Positions 7,711 through 15,854 of a stretch of 17,656 nucleotides of DNA are shown piece after piece. Every line of letters begins with the position of its first letter. The stretch's first letter is position 1. The stretch lies in NCBI GenBank assembly GCA_023415515.1, contig JAEZKH010000448.1, positions 1 through 17,656 on the forward strand, in the 5' to 3' direction. The position numbers were made by a program, and so were the translations under genes. This stretch comes from Actinomycetes bacterium (GTDB lineage: Bacteria > Actinomycetota > Actinomycetes > Mycobacteriales > Mycobacteriaceae). The notes under the pieces are model-generated. The model was given only the letters and a program-made list of their open reading frames with translations. It did not search any database and was not told where the DNA came from.

Positions 7711-8466
7711 TCAGGTGACGCCGACGGCTTCCCCGAAGAGGAGGACGGCGTTGGCTTTACAGTCCTCCGGGATGGCGCCCCATATATTGCCGGCGCACTC
7801 GTCGACCCCGAGGCAGTGACGGGCCTCCAGCGCCTCGGCGATTCCAGGTATACCGGGGTACGTGTCGGGCGGAAGGGCGGCGTCGCGCCTAGCTCCCGGG
7901 GTATCGACGAAGCCAGGACGGATTGCGGACACCCACGGCCCCTTTCCACGCAGTTCACGCTCTTTACGGACGGTTTTCACCCACTGCTCCATGGCCGCCT
8001 TCGACGCACAGTAGGTGGCGATGCCCGGGTACACGATGCGGGCCGAAGCCGACGAGATTTGGACGAGACCGACATCGACACCGGCGTCGACAGCCGGCCG
8101 GCAGGCACGCATGAAGAGCTCACCCAGCACCAGTGGTGCAGCAGTATTGGCGATCACCTCGTCTCGGTGATTCTTGTGCTCGCCCTCGCCGACGAAGGCA
8201 CGCCCGCCCCAGTGGTACAAGGCGTTGTGGATCAAGACGGCCCGCTCGCCCCGGAAGTCCGACAGTCGATTGGTGAGGTGTTCGCCGACGCCATCCCATG
8301 TGCTCATGTCGGTCAGGTCGAAGCGGACCGTCTCGACGTCGGGATGGGGTCGCCGCGACAGGCTGATGATCTCCGTGTCGGGCCACGGGCAATTTCGCAC
8401 TAGCGCTTCGCCGATGCCAGAGGTCGCGCCGGTGATCCAGACGATGTTGCGCCTGTCGGTACCCAA
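7711..8466 (-). CDS. Short-chain dehydrogenase (sepiapterin/benzil-reductase-like)
   Basis: A 251-residue SDR. TGATSGIG at residues 13-20 is the NADP(H) loop, 'SLSRRPHPD' carries arginines that favour NADPH, and 'SSASA...YCASK' provides the catalytic Ser, Tyr and Lys. The usual NNAG is replaced by HNAL. The 'AIRPGFVDTPG' segment fits sepiapterin reductase/benzil reductase-like SDRs, so ketone or diketone reduction is plausible, though the substrate is unknown. The start is TTG at 8464-8466 (minus strand), chosen because an excellent Shine-Dalgarno sequence lies four bases upstream and no ATG or GTG precedes the Rossmann motif. It is transcribed away from the kinase-like gene at 8624, and the two share a regulatory region with a tandem repeat. 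Confidence 0.9.
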   Translation of the reverse strand: MGTDRRNIVWITGATSGIGEALVRNCPWPDTEIISLSRRPHPDVETVRFDLTDMSTWDGVGEHLTNRLSDFRGERAVLIHNALYHWGGRAFVGEGEHKNHRDEVIANTAAPLVLGELFMRACRPAVDAGVDVGLVQISSASARIVYPGIATYCASKAAMEQWVKTVRKERELRGKGPWVSAIRPGFVDTPGARRDAALPPDTYPGIPGIAEALEARHCLGVDECAGNIWGAIPEDCKANAVLLFGEAVGVT

Positions 8467-8470
8467 GGTT

Positions 8471-8479
8471 CCTCCCTCC
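8471..8479 (-). promoter_or_regulatory. Strong ribosome-binding site that fixes a TTG start
   Basis: Read on the minus strand this is GGAGGGAGG followed by AACC and the TTG start codon of the SDR. The strength and spacing of this site are the main reason for choosing a TTG start. Confidence 0.7.
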
Positions 8480-8556
8480 GTGGTCGACGTCTTGGCCGAG
8501 GGCGCGCGGCGTGACCATGCGTGTGATCAGAGGGCGCTGGAACACACGACCCCTCG

Positions 8557-8604
8557 GAATCAGCCTAATCCCTGATAAAGAAATCAGCCATATCCCTGAT
8601 AAAG
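8557..8604. repeat. 24-bp tandem repeat, each unit a dyad (operator candidate)
   Basis: Two head-to-tail 24-base copies (8557-8580 and 8581-8604) differ only by a TA/AT swap. Each copy contains ATCAG-N8-CTGAT, an inverted repeat whose centres lie 24 bases apart. They sit in the 157-base gap between the divergent SDR (start 8466) and kinase-like gene (start 8624), 20 bases before the latter. This is the arrangement expected for paired binding of a dimeric repressor or activator. No regulator gene is adjacent, so its identity is unknown. Confidence 0.65.
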
Positions 8605-8623
8605 AACTGCACGAGCAGACAAG

Positions 8624-10054
8624 ATGAGGCTCGTGACGCAAGTCGGAGTCGACGGCTCGGTCGGAGAGGAAGAAGCCGCTCTCACCGCATGGCTCGAAAA
8701 GACCCTTCGCGGCCGCGTGCTGAATATCTCCCGGGTGGAGCGATGGCGGCCCGCGTGGAACATCGATATGGAGGTAGCCGGCCGAGTAATACCACTGCAC
8801 GCTCGCGGAGAGCGGGAACCAGAGATCATAGTGCCGTACCGCATCAGCGATGAGGTGCGCACGCACAACCTGCTCGAGGCGCACGGCATCCCGGTGCCCC
8901 ACGTGTACGGCTTGTGCGACGAGCCATACGCGCTCGTCATGGACCGCCTGCACGGGCACGTCGACATGTCATTCGCGGCGAACGACGACGAGCGGCGACG
9001 ACTGCTGGACGAGTACCTCGAATTGCTCGCCCGCATCTACGAAATCCCTCTCAATGAGGCCGCTGACGTCGGCTTCGAAATCCCTGGGGACTCGGCCGCG
9101 ACGGGTCTCGGTTACATCCGCACGATGGAAGCGATGTACCGGACTCGGATGGAGGGACTGGCGCCCGATCCGATCGTCGAGTTCCTACTGCGATGGCTGG
9201 AGGACAACGTACCGGCGGATCGCCATGCACTTACCCGGTTCATCCCGTATGACGCTTTTCAGTTCATGTTCGCCGACGGCCGGATCACCGGGCTGCTCGA
9301 CTTCGAGCTCGCCCACGTGGGCGATCCATTGATGGATCTCGCCGCGCTCCGAATACGCGACACCATCAAAAGCATCGGCGAGCTGGCCGAGATCGGCACC
9401 CGTTACGAGGAGATCACGGGAGTTCGCCTCGACCATGATGTCGTCGAGTACCACACGGTTCTTTACAACGCGGTATCCCCGATTTCGACTGGACCACCGC
9501 TCGCTCGTCCGGTGCCGGGGGTCGACTGGATCTCGTACCTGGCCTGGTACACCAATATGACGCGCTGGTCCTTCGAGTGCATCGCCGAACTCGGCGGCTA
9601 CAAGCTCGATCCAGTCGAAGTTCCACAACCACGCCCCACATCGCATACTGCCGCCATTCGTCATCTCGTCGACGGATTACGGGCCGCGTCCCGCGGTGAC
9701 TACGAGCTCATGTCACTCGGGCGCCTGGCCAGTCATTTGCGACGGGTCGACGAGATCGGTCCGGCCCTCGACGCGGCCGATCTCGATGATCTCGCGCAAG
9801 TGCTCGGCTATCGCCCCGACCCGGGTGAAGCCGGGGCCGAGCTGCTCCATCTCGTGCAGACTGCAGGCTCGGATCGTGATGAGGAATTGGTGCGGCTGCT
9901 CGACGCACGGGCCCAACGAATGCATCTGACGCTGGCGTCCTTGAACTCCCTGATGGTGCGTCACCCTCCGCTCCGCAGCCTGCGCCCGGACCGGCGCACG
10001 GTGCGCTCCGAGAGCGACGGTTGGCCCGCCGGAGCGATTCCGGGAACCGGCTAG
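8624..10054 (+). CDS. APH-family kinase-like protein with altered catalytic loop
   Basis: A 476-residue protein whose first ~310 residues follow the aminoglycoside phosphotransferase (APH/choline kinase) fold: 'ISDEVRTHNLLEAHGIPVPH', 'YALVMDRLHGHV', and a catalytic loop/metal site 'GRITGLLDFELAHVGDP' with Asp226. In the usual HGDxxxxN loop the His and Asn are missing: the sequence is 'FIPYDAFQFMF', keeping only Asp210. The nucleotide-binding Gly-rich strand is also poor ('RWRPAWNID'). Residues ~340-476 form a helical, charged extension that I do not recognise. Family relatives beside SDR and acyl-CoA dehydrogenase genes phosphorylate hydroxyacyl-CoAs; this copy may have changed activity or be a pseudokinase. 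Drug resistance should not be inferred from the family name. ATG at 8624 is the first start after the tandem repeats. Confidence 0.8.
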   Translation: MRLVTQVGVDGSVGEEEAALTAWLEKTLRGRVLNISRVERWRPAWNIDMEVAGRVIPLHARGEREPEIIVPYRISDEVRTHNLLEAHGIPVPHVYGLCDEPYALVMDRLHGHVDMSFAANDDERRRLLDEYLELLARIYEIPLNEAADVGFEIPGDSAATGLGYIRTMEAMYRTRMEGLAPDPIVEFLLRWLEDNVPADRHALTRFIPYDAFQFMFADGRITGLLDFELAHVGDPLMDLAALRIRDTIKSIGELAEIGTRYEEITGVRLDHDVVEYHTVLYNAVSPISTGPPLARPVPGVDWISYLAWYTNMTRWSFECIAELGGYKLDPVEVPQPRPTSHTAAIRHLVDGLRAASRGDYELMSLGRLASHLRRVDEIGPALDAADLDDLAQVLGYRPDPGEAGAELLHLVQTAGSDRDEELVRLLDARAQRMHLTLASLNSLMVRHPPLRSLRPDRRTVRSESDGWPAGAIPGTG

Positions 10055-10129
10055 GAGCATCACGCCGACGAAGGCGTCAGCGGCAGAACATCAAGTCAAC
10101 TTGCAGGAGGCGTTGCAGCTGTTGGCTTT

Positions 10130-10160
10130 TGGCGTCTGGCACGCTCAATGGTGCACGCCA
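10130..10160. terminator. Hairpin between the convergent kinase-like and P450 genes
   Basis: TGGCGT (10130-10135) pairs with ACGCCA (10155-10160), and inside it GCAC (10139-10142) pairs with GTGC (10151-10154) around an 8-base loop, with a 3-base bulge. A smaller hairpin, ACGCC/GGCGT, is at 10062-10077 just after the kinase-like stop. Neither has a T-run. The position between convergent genes fits transcription termination. Confidence 0.45.
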
Positions 10161-10201
10161 CAAATGTAGTTGACGCTGCGCGTAGTTGCGGCGGTTACCA
10201 G

Positions 10202-11440
10202 TCAGCTGAGGCGCATCGGCAAGGATTCCAGACCTCGCAAATTGGGAATGGGCTTGAGCCGCAAACTGTTACGGGGCACGGTTATCTCCAGATTGTCAAA
10301 CCGTTGCAGCAACCGGGTGATCGCGATACGGCCCTCCAATCGCGCGAGGTGATGCCCGAGGCAGTAGTGCGGGCCAATGGCGAAGGACAAGTGCTTGTTC
10401 GGTGTACGCGAAAGATCGAGTTGTTCAGGGTCAGTGAAAACGGTCTCGTCGCGATTAGCGGAGATGATCATCGCAAAAACCCTGCTGCCCTTGGGGATTC
10501 GTGTTCCCCCGATCTCCACGTCTTCTAACGCCACGCGCATTGCCCCGACTGGCACCGGAGACGTGAACCGCAATAGTTCGTCGACGCCGGTGTCGATCAA
10601 CTCCGGCTCGGCGCGCAGCCTCGCGAGCTGATCCGGGTTGTCGAGCAGGGCTACCACGCTGTTGCCGAGCAGGTTGGACGTGGTGTCGTGGCCGGCCAGC
10701 AGGAGCACGAATATCATCGAAACTGCTTCACGGTCGCTGAGCTTGTCACCGTCTTCGGTGGATTGCACCAGCTGCGTAATCAGCGCGTCGTCAGGATTGA
10801 TACGCCGTTCATCGATGAGGCGTCCGAAGAACTTCGTTAGCTTCGCTGCGCTCTGGATGAACCAGGGGAGGCCACGTGGCCCCGCTGCCGAGGTTTGAGT
10901 CAACCGTAAGGCCAGGCCATGGAACTCTTCGAGGTCGTGATCCTTGACCCCGAGCAATCGAGCGATCACGGTCAGGGGTAACGGCACAGCGTAATCCCTG
11001 ACCAGATCGACGTCGCCCGCCTGTGCCAGCTGCTCAATGAGCTCGTCCGCAATGCGGGTGATGTCATCAGCCAAACCGGCGACGAGTTTCGGCGTGAACG
11101 CTTTGTGCACGAGCTTGCGCAATCGCTTGTGTTCGGGATCGTCTTTGGTGACCATCGTCTCGGTGAGCAGCTGCAGCGGCTTCGGGATCAGCCAGCGGAG
11201 CCGTCGCACCGCAGCGTGGTTCATCAGGTCGCTGGAAAACCGCGGGTCGTTGTGCATGTCCACGACATCGTCGTAGCGGGTCAGCATGTATCCCTTACCC
11301 TTCCCCCCGATCATCAGGGGGGCGCGCACCGGCGCCACCGGGGCTGATTTGCGCAGCTCAGCGTATGTCGGAAAGGGGTTGCTGAACATGATGGGATCGG
11401 TGAGATCCGTAATATCGGAGCGTCCGGCGAGCGTCGTCAT
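10202..11440 (-). CDS. Cytochrome P450 (CYP107-like type)
   Basis: A 412-residue soluble P450 of normal bacterial length. The I-helix motif AGHDTT is at residues 249-254, ExxR at Glu288-Arg291, and the heme loop FAIGPHYCLG at 353-362 with Cys360. The first Gly of the loop is Ala, which is tolerated in several families. It is not closely similar to the two other intact P450s in the window and resembles the CYP107/CYP105-like hydroxylases of actinobacteria; I do not assign a number. The ATG at 11440 starts 'MTTLAGRSD' with no strong ribosome-binding site. It is divergent from the MaoC-like gene at 11670, so the 229-base gap probably holds promoters for both; the P450 could take part in the catabolic cluster to its right. 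Confidence 0.95.
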   Translation of the reverse strand: MTTLAGRSDITDLTDPIMFSNPFPTYAELRKSAPVAPVRAPLMIGGKGKGYMLTRYDDVVDMHNDPRFSSDLMNHAAVRRLRWLIPKPLQLLTETMVTKDDPEHKRLRKLVHKAFTPKLVAGLADDITRIADELIEQLAQAGDVDLVRDYAVPLPLTVIARLLGVKDHDLEEFHGLALRLTQTSAAGPRGLPWFIQSAAKLTKFFGRLIDERRINPDDALITQLVQSTEDGDKLSDREAVSMIFVLLLAGHDTTSNLLGNSVVALLDNPDQLARLRAEPELIDTGVDELLRFTSPVPVGAMRVALEDVEIGGTRIPKGSRVFAMIISANRDETVFTDPEQLDLSRTPNKHLSFAIGPHYCLGHHLARLEGRIAITRLLQRFDNLEITVPRNSLRLKPIPNLRGLESLPMRLS

Positions 11441-11574
11441 GCGCTAACTATCGCATACTCTGATCAGGATTTCTGCTCTGGTCCTTCGTTGCCGTGACGT
11501 CGCAAAGCGCAGTGGCCGAGCTGGTCGAGCACACCCGCGATCCTTAGCGTCTACGAGTGGGCCGCTGGCAAGCA

Positions 11575-11604
11575 TTGACACACAATGGTACTAACATCTA
11601 GTGA
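11575..11604 (+). promoter_or_regulatory. Promoter with GntR-like dyad before the MaoC-like gene
   Basis: A perfect -35 TTGACA (11575-11580) is followed after 18 bases by TAGTGA (11599-11604), a weak -10; the spacing is acceptable. Between them TGGTACTAACA (11586-11596) is a near-palindrome (four of five pairs match), of the type bound by FadR/GntR-family dimers. The ATG lies at 11670, with AAAGGGAG (11651-11658) as ribosome-binding site. Confidence 0.45.
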
Positions 11605-11669
11605 CGCCGAATGGCGTGGCACTGCTCCGCACGAGCGGCAGCCGATGGTGAAAGGGAGCGAGTACAACG

Positions 11670-12788
11670 ATGGATGATCCGCTGAACATCGGCGCCTATA
11701 AGGAATGGGAAGGGAAGGAACTTCCCCCTTTCCCCGGGAATCACATCGGTTTTCTGTTTGCTGACAACCCCGATCCCGTCGATATTTCCGAGACGCGACG
11801 CTCCGCCTACGCGGTTGGCGACTACAACCCTCTCTGGTGCGATGCCGCGTACGGCAAGGGCACCCGATTCGGTGGTGCTATCGCGGCGCCGCACTTCTTC
11901 CTCTCGATCGATCATGGCTTGTCCTATCCGCCGGTCGCGATGCCGGATAGCTCCAGCCTCGTCTATTCGGGTGCGGACTGGGAGTTCTTCCAACCGCTGC
12001 ACGTTGGAGACGTCGTCACGGCGAAGCGCAGGTTCCTGCGGGTCGAGGAGAGGGAGAGCAAGTTCGCCGGACAGACCGCATACCTCCACGGCGAGACCAC
12101 CTATTACAACCAGCGCGACGAATTGCTCGCCAGGGGCGTCGGCATCTGCGCCCTGTTCCTGGTCGGTGAGGCGAAGGACAAGGCGAAGTACAAGTCCGAA
12201 GAAGAGTTCCCGACCTTCGACGAGGAGATGCTGGCCAAGATCCAGGCCGACAAGCGCGCGGAGAAGATCCGTGGTGCCGAGCCGCGGTACTTCGAGGATG
12301 TGAACATAGGCGACACCCTGACGCCGATCGTCCAGGGCCCCCTGTGGATGGGTGAGGTGGTGTTCTTCTTCGTGGGCAGTCGCCGCTGGGGGCCCGTGGA
12401 TTACCCGATGGCGTACCCGAGATTTCCCGAATACATTCCCCTCGAGCCGATTCCCGACCCATGGACTGGTGGTCACAGCAACAACAAGCCGGGCCAGGCG
12501 TACGACAACCGGGCGATGCCTCGCGGGTTCGACGTCGGGTATCAGCGGATCTCATGGCTCCTCCGCCTCGCGTCGGCATGGATCGGCGACGACGCCGACC
12601 TCAAGAGCCTGTCTGGCCAACTCAACCGACCGAACTTCGAAGGTGACGTGTCCTGGTACACCGGTGAAGTGATCGACAAGCGCGTCGAGGATGGCGAGCA
12701 CCTTGTCGAGTGCTCGCTCACCGCTCACAACCAGGACGGCCGGAATCACACGGAGGGATCATTCATCGCGGCCCTGCCGACGAAGTAG
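11670..12788 (+). CDS. MaoC-like double-hotdog acyl dehydratase-family protein
   Basis: A 372-residue protein with two hotdog domains. The N-terminal one (about residues 10-170) carries the hydratase-type segment 'YAVGDYNPLWCDAAYG', then 'TRFGGAIAAP'. The catalytic Asp51 and Asn53 are present, but the usual His is Trp56. The C-terminal domain (about 205-372) starts 'YFEDVNIGDTLTPI' and has 'HSNNKPGQAYDNRAMPRGFD' in place of the normal catalytic loop. From memory, NPLW/NPLY variants are common in this actinobacterial subfamily (MaoC N-terminal or FAS1-dehydratase-like), so this is not damage. It may hydrate or bind a CoA thioester, but catalysis is unproven. ATG 11670 is supported by AAAGGGAG 11 bases upstream. 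It is the first gene of the probable catabolic cluster. Confidence 0.88.
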   Translation: MDDPLNIGAYKEWEGKELPPFPGNHIGFLFADNPDPVDISETRRSAYAVGDYNPLWCDAAYGKGTRFGGAIAAPHFFLSIDHGLSYPPVAMPDSSSLVYSGADWEFFQPLHVGDVVTAKRRFLRVEERESKFAGQTAYLHGETTYYNQRDELLARGVGICALFLVGEAKDKAKYKSEEEFPTFDEEMLAKIQADKRAEKIRGAEPRYFEDVNIGDTLTPIVQGPLWMGEVVFFFVGSRRWGPVDYPMAYPRFPEYIPLEPIPDPWTGGHSNNKPGQAYDNRAMPRGFDVGYQRISWLLRLASAWIGDDADLKSLSGQLNRPNFEGDVSWYTGEVIDKRVEDGEHLVECSLTAHNQDGRNHTEGSFIAALPTK

Positions 12789-13092
12789 TCGCGCTAGCGC
12801 GCTGCGCCCGGCTGGCCACTACTTGACCGAGGTCACCGAAAGTTGGCCGGCGGGAAGGAAAATCGGACGCCGGTCGACTCGGTGATTGTCCCGGCTGACC
12901 TTGAGCTGCTGGCACCCTGTCCGCGCGTCGAGCGCGCTCTATGCGCAGCCTCTCGTCGAGGAGTGCCCAAGCCCGGAGGTCTCACTTCAGGCGGACGAGT
13001 TTGTGTTCCGGGGATCCATCACGAAAGGTTGGTCAGACAGTACTACAAGTCGTATGGTTTCTGGTATCTCTGTTGCCGTAGAGGAGACTGCG
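12789..13092 (+). other. Leader region between the MaoC-like and esterase genes
   Basis: The frame of the esterase stays open through this stretch back to a TTG at 12886, but the translation has no family similarity and a good ribosome-binding site with ATG lies at 13093, so I read it as non-coding. Just after the MaoC-like stop is a perfect 10-base palindrome GCGCTAGCGC (12791-12800), too short to call a terminator. The right part holds the promoter described at 13029-13058. Confidence 0.55.
13029..13058 (+). promoter_or_regulatory. Promoter with GTACTA core before the esterase gene
   Basis: TTGGTC (13029-13034) and TATGGT (13053-13058) are spaced by 18 bases and fit a SigA-type promoter 34 bases before the ATG. 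The spacer contains CAGTACTACAA (13038-13048), sharing GTACTA and flanking A/C bases with the dyad in the promoter at 11575. Confidence 0.45.
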
Positions 13093-14055
13093 ATGGCGTT
13101 GGACTTTGCCACCCGGAGGGTGATGAAGCAGATGGCGACTATGGGCGCTAAGCCGCTGCACGAATATCCCGTGGAAGTGGTGCGTGCATTGCCGCCTGTC
13201 ACCGGAAACGGGCCGATCCCCACGCCGCCGATGAGCCGTGTTGAAGAGCACGCCATTCCCGTGGACGGGGGCGAAATCGCGGTCCGTGTGCTCATCCCTC
13301 GCCAGAGGGTTCGGGGCGTGATCGTCTACCTCCACGGTGGCGGGTGGGTTTTGTCCCACATAGACCAGTTCGATGTGATGGCCCGCAAGCTAGCCGAGCG
13401 GACGTCGTGTGCTGTCGTTTTGGTGGACTACCGGCTGGCGCCCGAGCATCGCTACCCGGTCGCGGCGGACGATTGCTACGCGGCGCTGGAATGGGCGGAT
13501 GCTCATCTGGCGAACATCGCAGGCCGCGACGACGTGCCGCTCATTGTCGCGGGGGACAGCTCCGGTGGGAACATGGCGGCGGCGGCTGCGCTCCGCGCTC
13601 GGGACCGTGAGGGCCCGAAGATCGCTCTACAGGTTCTGATCTATCCGGTTGTGGACTACGACCTCGGTCGGTCGTCATATCTCGATCCCGAGAACCAACA
13701 GATCCTGACCAAGGACACGATGGCGTGGTTTTGGGATCACTACGTGCCCGACGTTGCGCTTCGGTCGCAGCCCGACGTGTCGCCGCTGCGCTCCGAGTCC
13801 CTGGAAGGGCTTCCCCCGGCTGTGATCCTCACCGCCGAACACGACGTCCTACGCGACGAGGGCGAAGCGTATGCCGCTCGCTTGAGAGAGGCCGGGGTCC
13901 CGGTCGATTTCCAGCGCCATACCGGCCAAATGCACGGCTTCTTCACGATGCTGCCGCTTCCCGGAAGCGAGCGCGGCTTCCAGCAGGTGGTCAAGGCAGT
14001 TCAGCGTTGCATCTTCCAAAACCGGGCGAGTCGGCCCAGCGCCATCTGCCAGTAA
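13093..14055 (+). CDS. HSL-family esterase, partner of the BVMO
   Basis: A 320-residue alpha/beta hydrolase of the HSL family. The oxyanion hole is HGGGW (residues 81-85), the nucleophile Ser156 in GDSSG (154-158), the acid Asp251 in 'TAEHDVLRDEG' and the base His281 in 'QMHGFF'. It shares the 'VDYRLAPEHRYPVA' segment with the other esterase in the window but is otherwise only distantly similar. ATG 13093 is preferred over the upstream TTG (12886) because GAGGAG (13081-13086) sits six bases before it and the first 69 residues of the longer form look non-coding. The BVMO starts 26 bases after the stop, so they form an operon. BVMO-esterase pairs convert a ketone to an ester and split it to acid and alcohol; I infer that role here. 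Confidence 0.92.
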   Translation: MALDFATRRVMKQMATMGAKPLHEYPVEVVRALPPVTGNGPIPTPPMSRVEEHAIPVDGGEIAVRVLIPRQRVRGVIVYLHGGGWVLSHIDQFDVMARKLAERTSCAVVLVDYRLAPEHRYPVAADDCYAALEWADAHLANIAGRDDVPLIVAGDSSGGNMAAAAALRARDREGPKIALQVLIYPVVDYDLGRSSYLDPENQQILTKDTMAWFWDHYVPDVALRSQPDVSPLRSESLEGLPPAVILTAEHDVLRDEGEAYAARLREAGVPVDFQRHTGQMHGFFTMLPLPGSERGFQQVVKAVQRCIFQNRASRPSAICQ

Positions 14056-14081
14056 CTCGAGAAGTCGAAGAGGAGTCACGA

Positions 14082-15740
14082 GTGGGTTCGAGCAACACGA
14101 CACGAGAAGTTGACGCTGTCGTCATCGGGTCAGGATTCTCGGGCCTCTACATGTGCCACAGCCTGCGCGATCGCCTCGGCATGGAGGTGCAGGTGTTCGA
14201 GGTCGGGAGCGACGTTGGCGGGACGTGGTACTGGAACCGGTATCCGGGCGCCCGCTGTGACGTCGAGGCCTACCTCTACTGCTTCTCCTTCGATAAGGAT
14301 CTGCTGCAAGAGTGGGAGTGGAGTGGGAAGTTTCCGGAGCAGCCGGAGATCCTGAGCTACCTGAATCACGTCGCCGATCGGTTCGACCTGCGCCGCAGCA
14401 TCAGGTTCGACACGCGTGTGACCTCAGCGCGCTACGACGATGCGGCGAATCGCTGGACGGTTGCGACGGATCAGGGCGATGTGGTTCGGGCCAAGTTCTT
14501 GATCACCGGCATTGGCTGTTTGTCCGCGGGCCAAGTCCCGAACATCCCGGGACGCGAGTCGTTCGGTGGACAGTCCTACCACACCGCCTCATGGCCTCAT
14601 GAGGGTGTCGATCTGACCGGGAAGCGGGTAGGCGTCATCGGCACGGGTTCGAGCGGTATCCAATCGATCCCGACGATTGCTCGGAGCGCCGATCACCTCT
14701 TCGTGTTTCAAAGGACCCCGCAGTTCAGCCTTCCCGCCCGCCACGGCACCGTCGACAAGGCTTTCCTCGATGATGTCAAGAGGAACTACGACACCATCGT
14801 CGAGCAGGCTCAGCACTCGCCGGGCGGTCAGCCCTACAAGCCCCTCGGGCGGTCCGCGCTGTCCGTCTCTGACGAAGAGCGCAACCGCATCTACGAGGAA
14901 GCGTGGGAACGAGGGGGCTTCCGCATGGTCACGGAGACATTCGAGGACATCTCGACCGATCGCCTGGCGAACGACACGGTCTCGGAGTTCATCCGAGCCA
15001 AGATTCGAAAGACGGTGAAGGACCCGGATGTTGCCGAGAAACTTGTCCCCGTCGATCATCCGTTCACGTCGAAGCGCCCGCTCATCGACACGAATTACTT
15101 CGAGACGTACAACCGCGACAACGTCACGCTGGTCGATATTCGCCACGCTCCCATCACCGAGATAACGCCGACCGGTATCCGCACCGAAGACGCCGAGTAC
15201 GCGCTGGACGTCATCGTGTTCGCGACAGGCTTCGATGCCGTGACAGGTGCCTTCAACAAAATCGACATCGAGGGCCGCTACGGTCTGAAGCTCAAGGACA
15301 CATGGGCGGACGGCCCGCTGACCTACCTCGGTCTGTCCGTTCCCGGTTTCCCCAACTTGTTCACGATTACCGGCCCCGGTTCGCCCGCGGTCCTGGCGAA
15401 CGTGCCGGTCGCGATAGAACAGCACGTCGAGTGGATCACAGATCTGATCCGCTTTACGCGGGATAACGATGTGGATGCTGTCGAAGCGACCGATTCCGCG
15501 GCGCAGGAATGGACCGCGCTTATCGGCAAGCTCGCCGAAAGGACGATATACAACCTGGCCGACTCGTGGTATTCAGGTGCCAACACTCCGGGGAAGCCGG
15601 TGGTGTTCATGATGTATCCGGCCGGTTTCGATAGGTATCGCGACGCGTGCGATGCCGTCGCGGCCGACGGCTACAGGGGCTTCGCAGTGAGCAGGGCAGG
15701 TGAGCATGCTGCGCCCCGCGAGTCGGTCGGCCTTCACTAA
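14082..15740 (+). CDS. Baeyer-Villiger monooxygenase (class B flavoprotein)
   Basis: A 552-residue FAD/NADPH enzyme that inserts oxygen next to a ketone. It shows the FAD Rossmann motif GSGFSG (residues 16-21), 'DVGGTWYWNRYPGARCD' with the family's conserved Asp and Arg, the BVMO fingerprint FGGQSYHTASWP (161-172, matching FxGxxxHxxxWP), the NADPH Rossmann motif GTGSSG (187-192) and 'FATGFDA' near residue 385. 'QEWEWSGKFPEQPEIL', 'FVFQRTPQF' and 'FPNLF' place it with the phenylacetone/cyclohexanone monooxygenases. GTG at 14082 is the start: AAGAGGAG lies six bases before it and the FAD fold begins at the normal distance. The frame is open back to 13725, but that part overlaps the esterase and is non-coding. 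The protein is full length and all motifs are intact. Confidence 0.95.
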   Translation: MGSSNTTREVDAVVIGSGFSGLYMCHSLRDRLGMEVQVFEVGSDVGGTWYWNRYPGARCDVEAYLYCFSFDKDLLQEWEWSGKFPEQPEILSYLNHVADRFDLRRSIRFDTRVTSARYDDAANRWTVATDQGDVVRAKFLITGIGCLSAGQVPNIPGRESFGGQSYHTASWPHEGVDLTGKRVGVIGTGSSGIQSIPTIARSADHLFVFQRTPQFSLPARHGTVDKAFLDDVKRNYDTIVEQAQHSPGGQPYKPLGRSALSVSDEERNRIYEEAWERGGFRMVTETFEDISTDRLANDTVSEFIRAKIRKTVKDPDVAEKLVPVDHPFTSKRPLIDTNYFETYNRDNVTLVDIRHAPITEITPTGIRTEDAEYALDVIVFATGFDAVTGAFNKIDIEGRYGLKLKDTWADGPLTYLGLSVPGFPNLFTITGPGSPAVLANVPVAIEQHVEWITDLIRFTRDNDVDAVEATDSAAQEWTALIGKLAERTIYNLADSWYSGANTPGKPVVFMMYPAGFDRYRDACDAVAADGYRGFAVSRAGEHAAPRESVGLH

Positions 15741-15854
15741 ACAAGCGGTCCCGGGTGCCTGGTCGCGCTACGGTTCGCTTTGCTCCGACGAGCAAGGTCG
15801 CAGGCCGATTCGTGGCCGTAGCTGGTGGGACTGTATGGCAATAGTGCTGATCGG

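Noticed and set aside
7624..8403. 259-residue plus-strand open frame opposite the SDR
   Set aside because: The opposite strand has a complete SDR with cofactor and catalytic motifs and a strong ribosome-binding site.
8557..8604. Beginning of a CRISPR array
   Set aside because: There are only two directly abutting copies with no spacers and no cas genes.
8624..10054. Aminoglycoside resistance gene
   Set aside because: Only the broad fold matches; catalytic residues differ and the context is lipid or ketone metabolism.
11460..11467. CTGATCAG palindrome upstream of the P450 at 10202-11440 as an operator
   Set aside because: It is only eight bases, is not repeated in a way that supports function, and has no clear promoter around it.
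11598..12476. 292-residue minus-strand open frame opposite the MaoC-like gene
   Set aside because: It is a shadow of GC-rich codon bias; the translation has no family features while the plus strand encodes a clear MaoC-like protein.
12791..12800. Terminator after the MaoC-like gene from the GCGCTAGCGC palindrome
   Set aside because: It has no loop, no T-run and no extended stem, so a hairpin of useful stability is unlikely.
12886..13092. Longer form of the esterase starting at TTG 12886
   Set aside because: The extra 69 residues match no part of the family and have no ribosome-binding site; GAGGAG and ATG at 13093 fit better and a promoter lies within the stretch.
13725..14081. Long N-terminal extension of the BVMO frame (671 residues from 13725)
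   Set aside because: It overlaps the well-supported end of the esterase, looks Arg/Pro-rich like an out-of-frame shadow, and a clear ribosome-binding site plus GTG lies at 14082 directly before the FAD motif.
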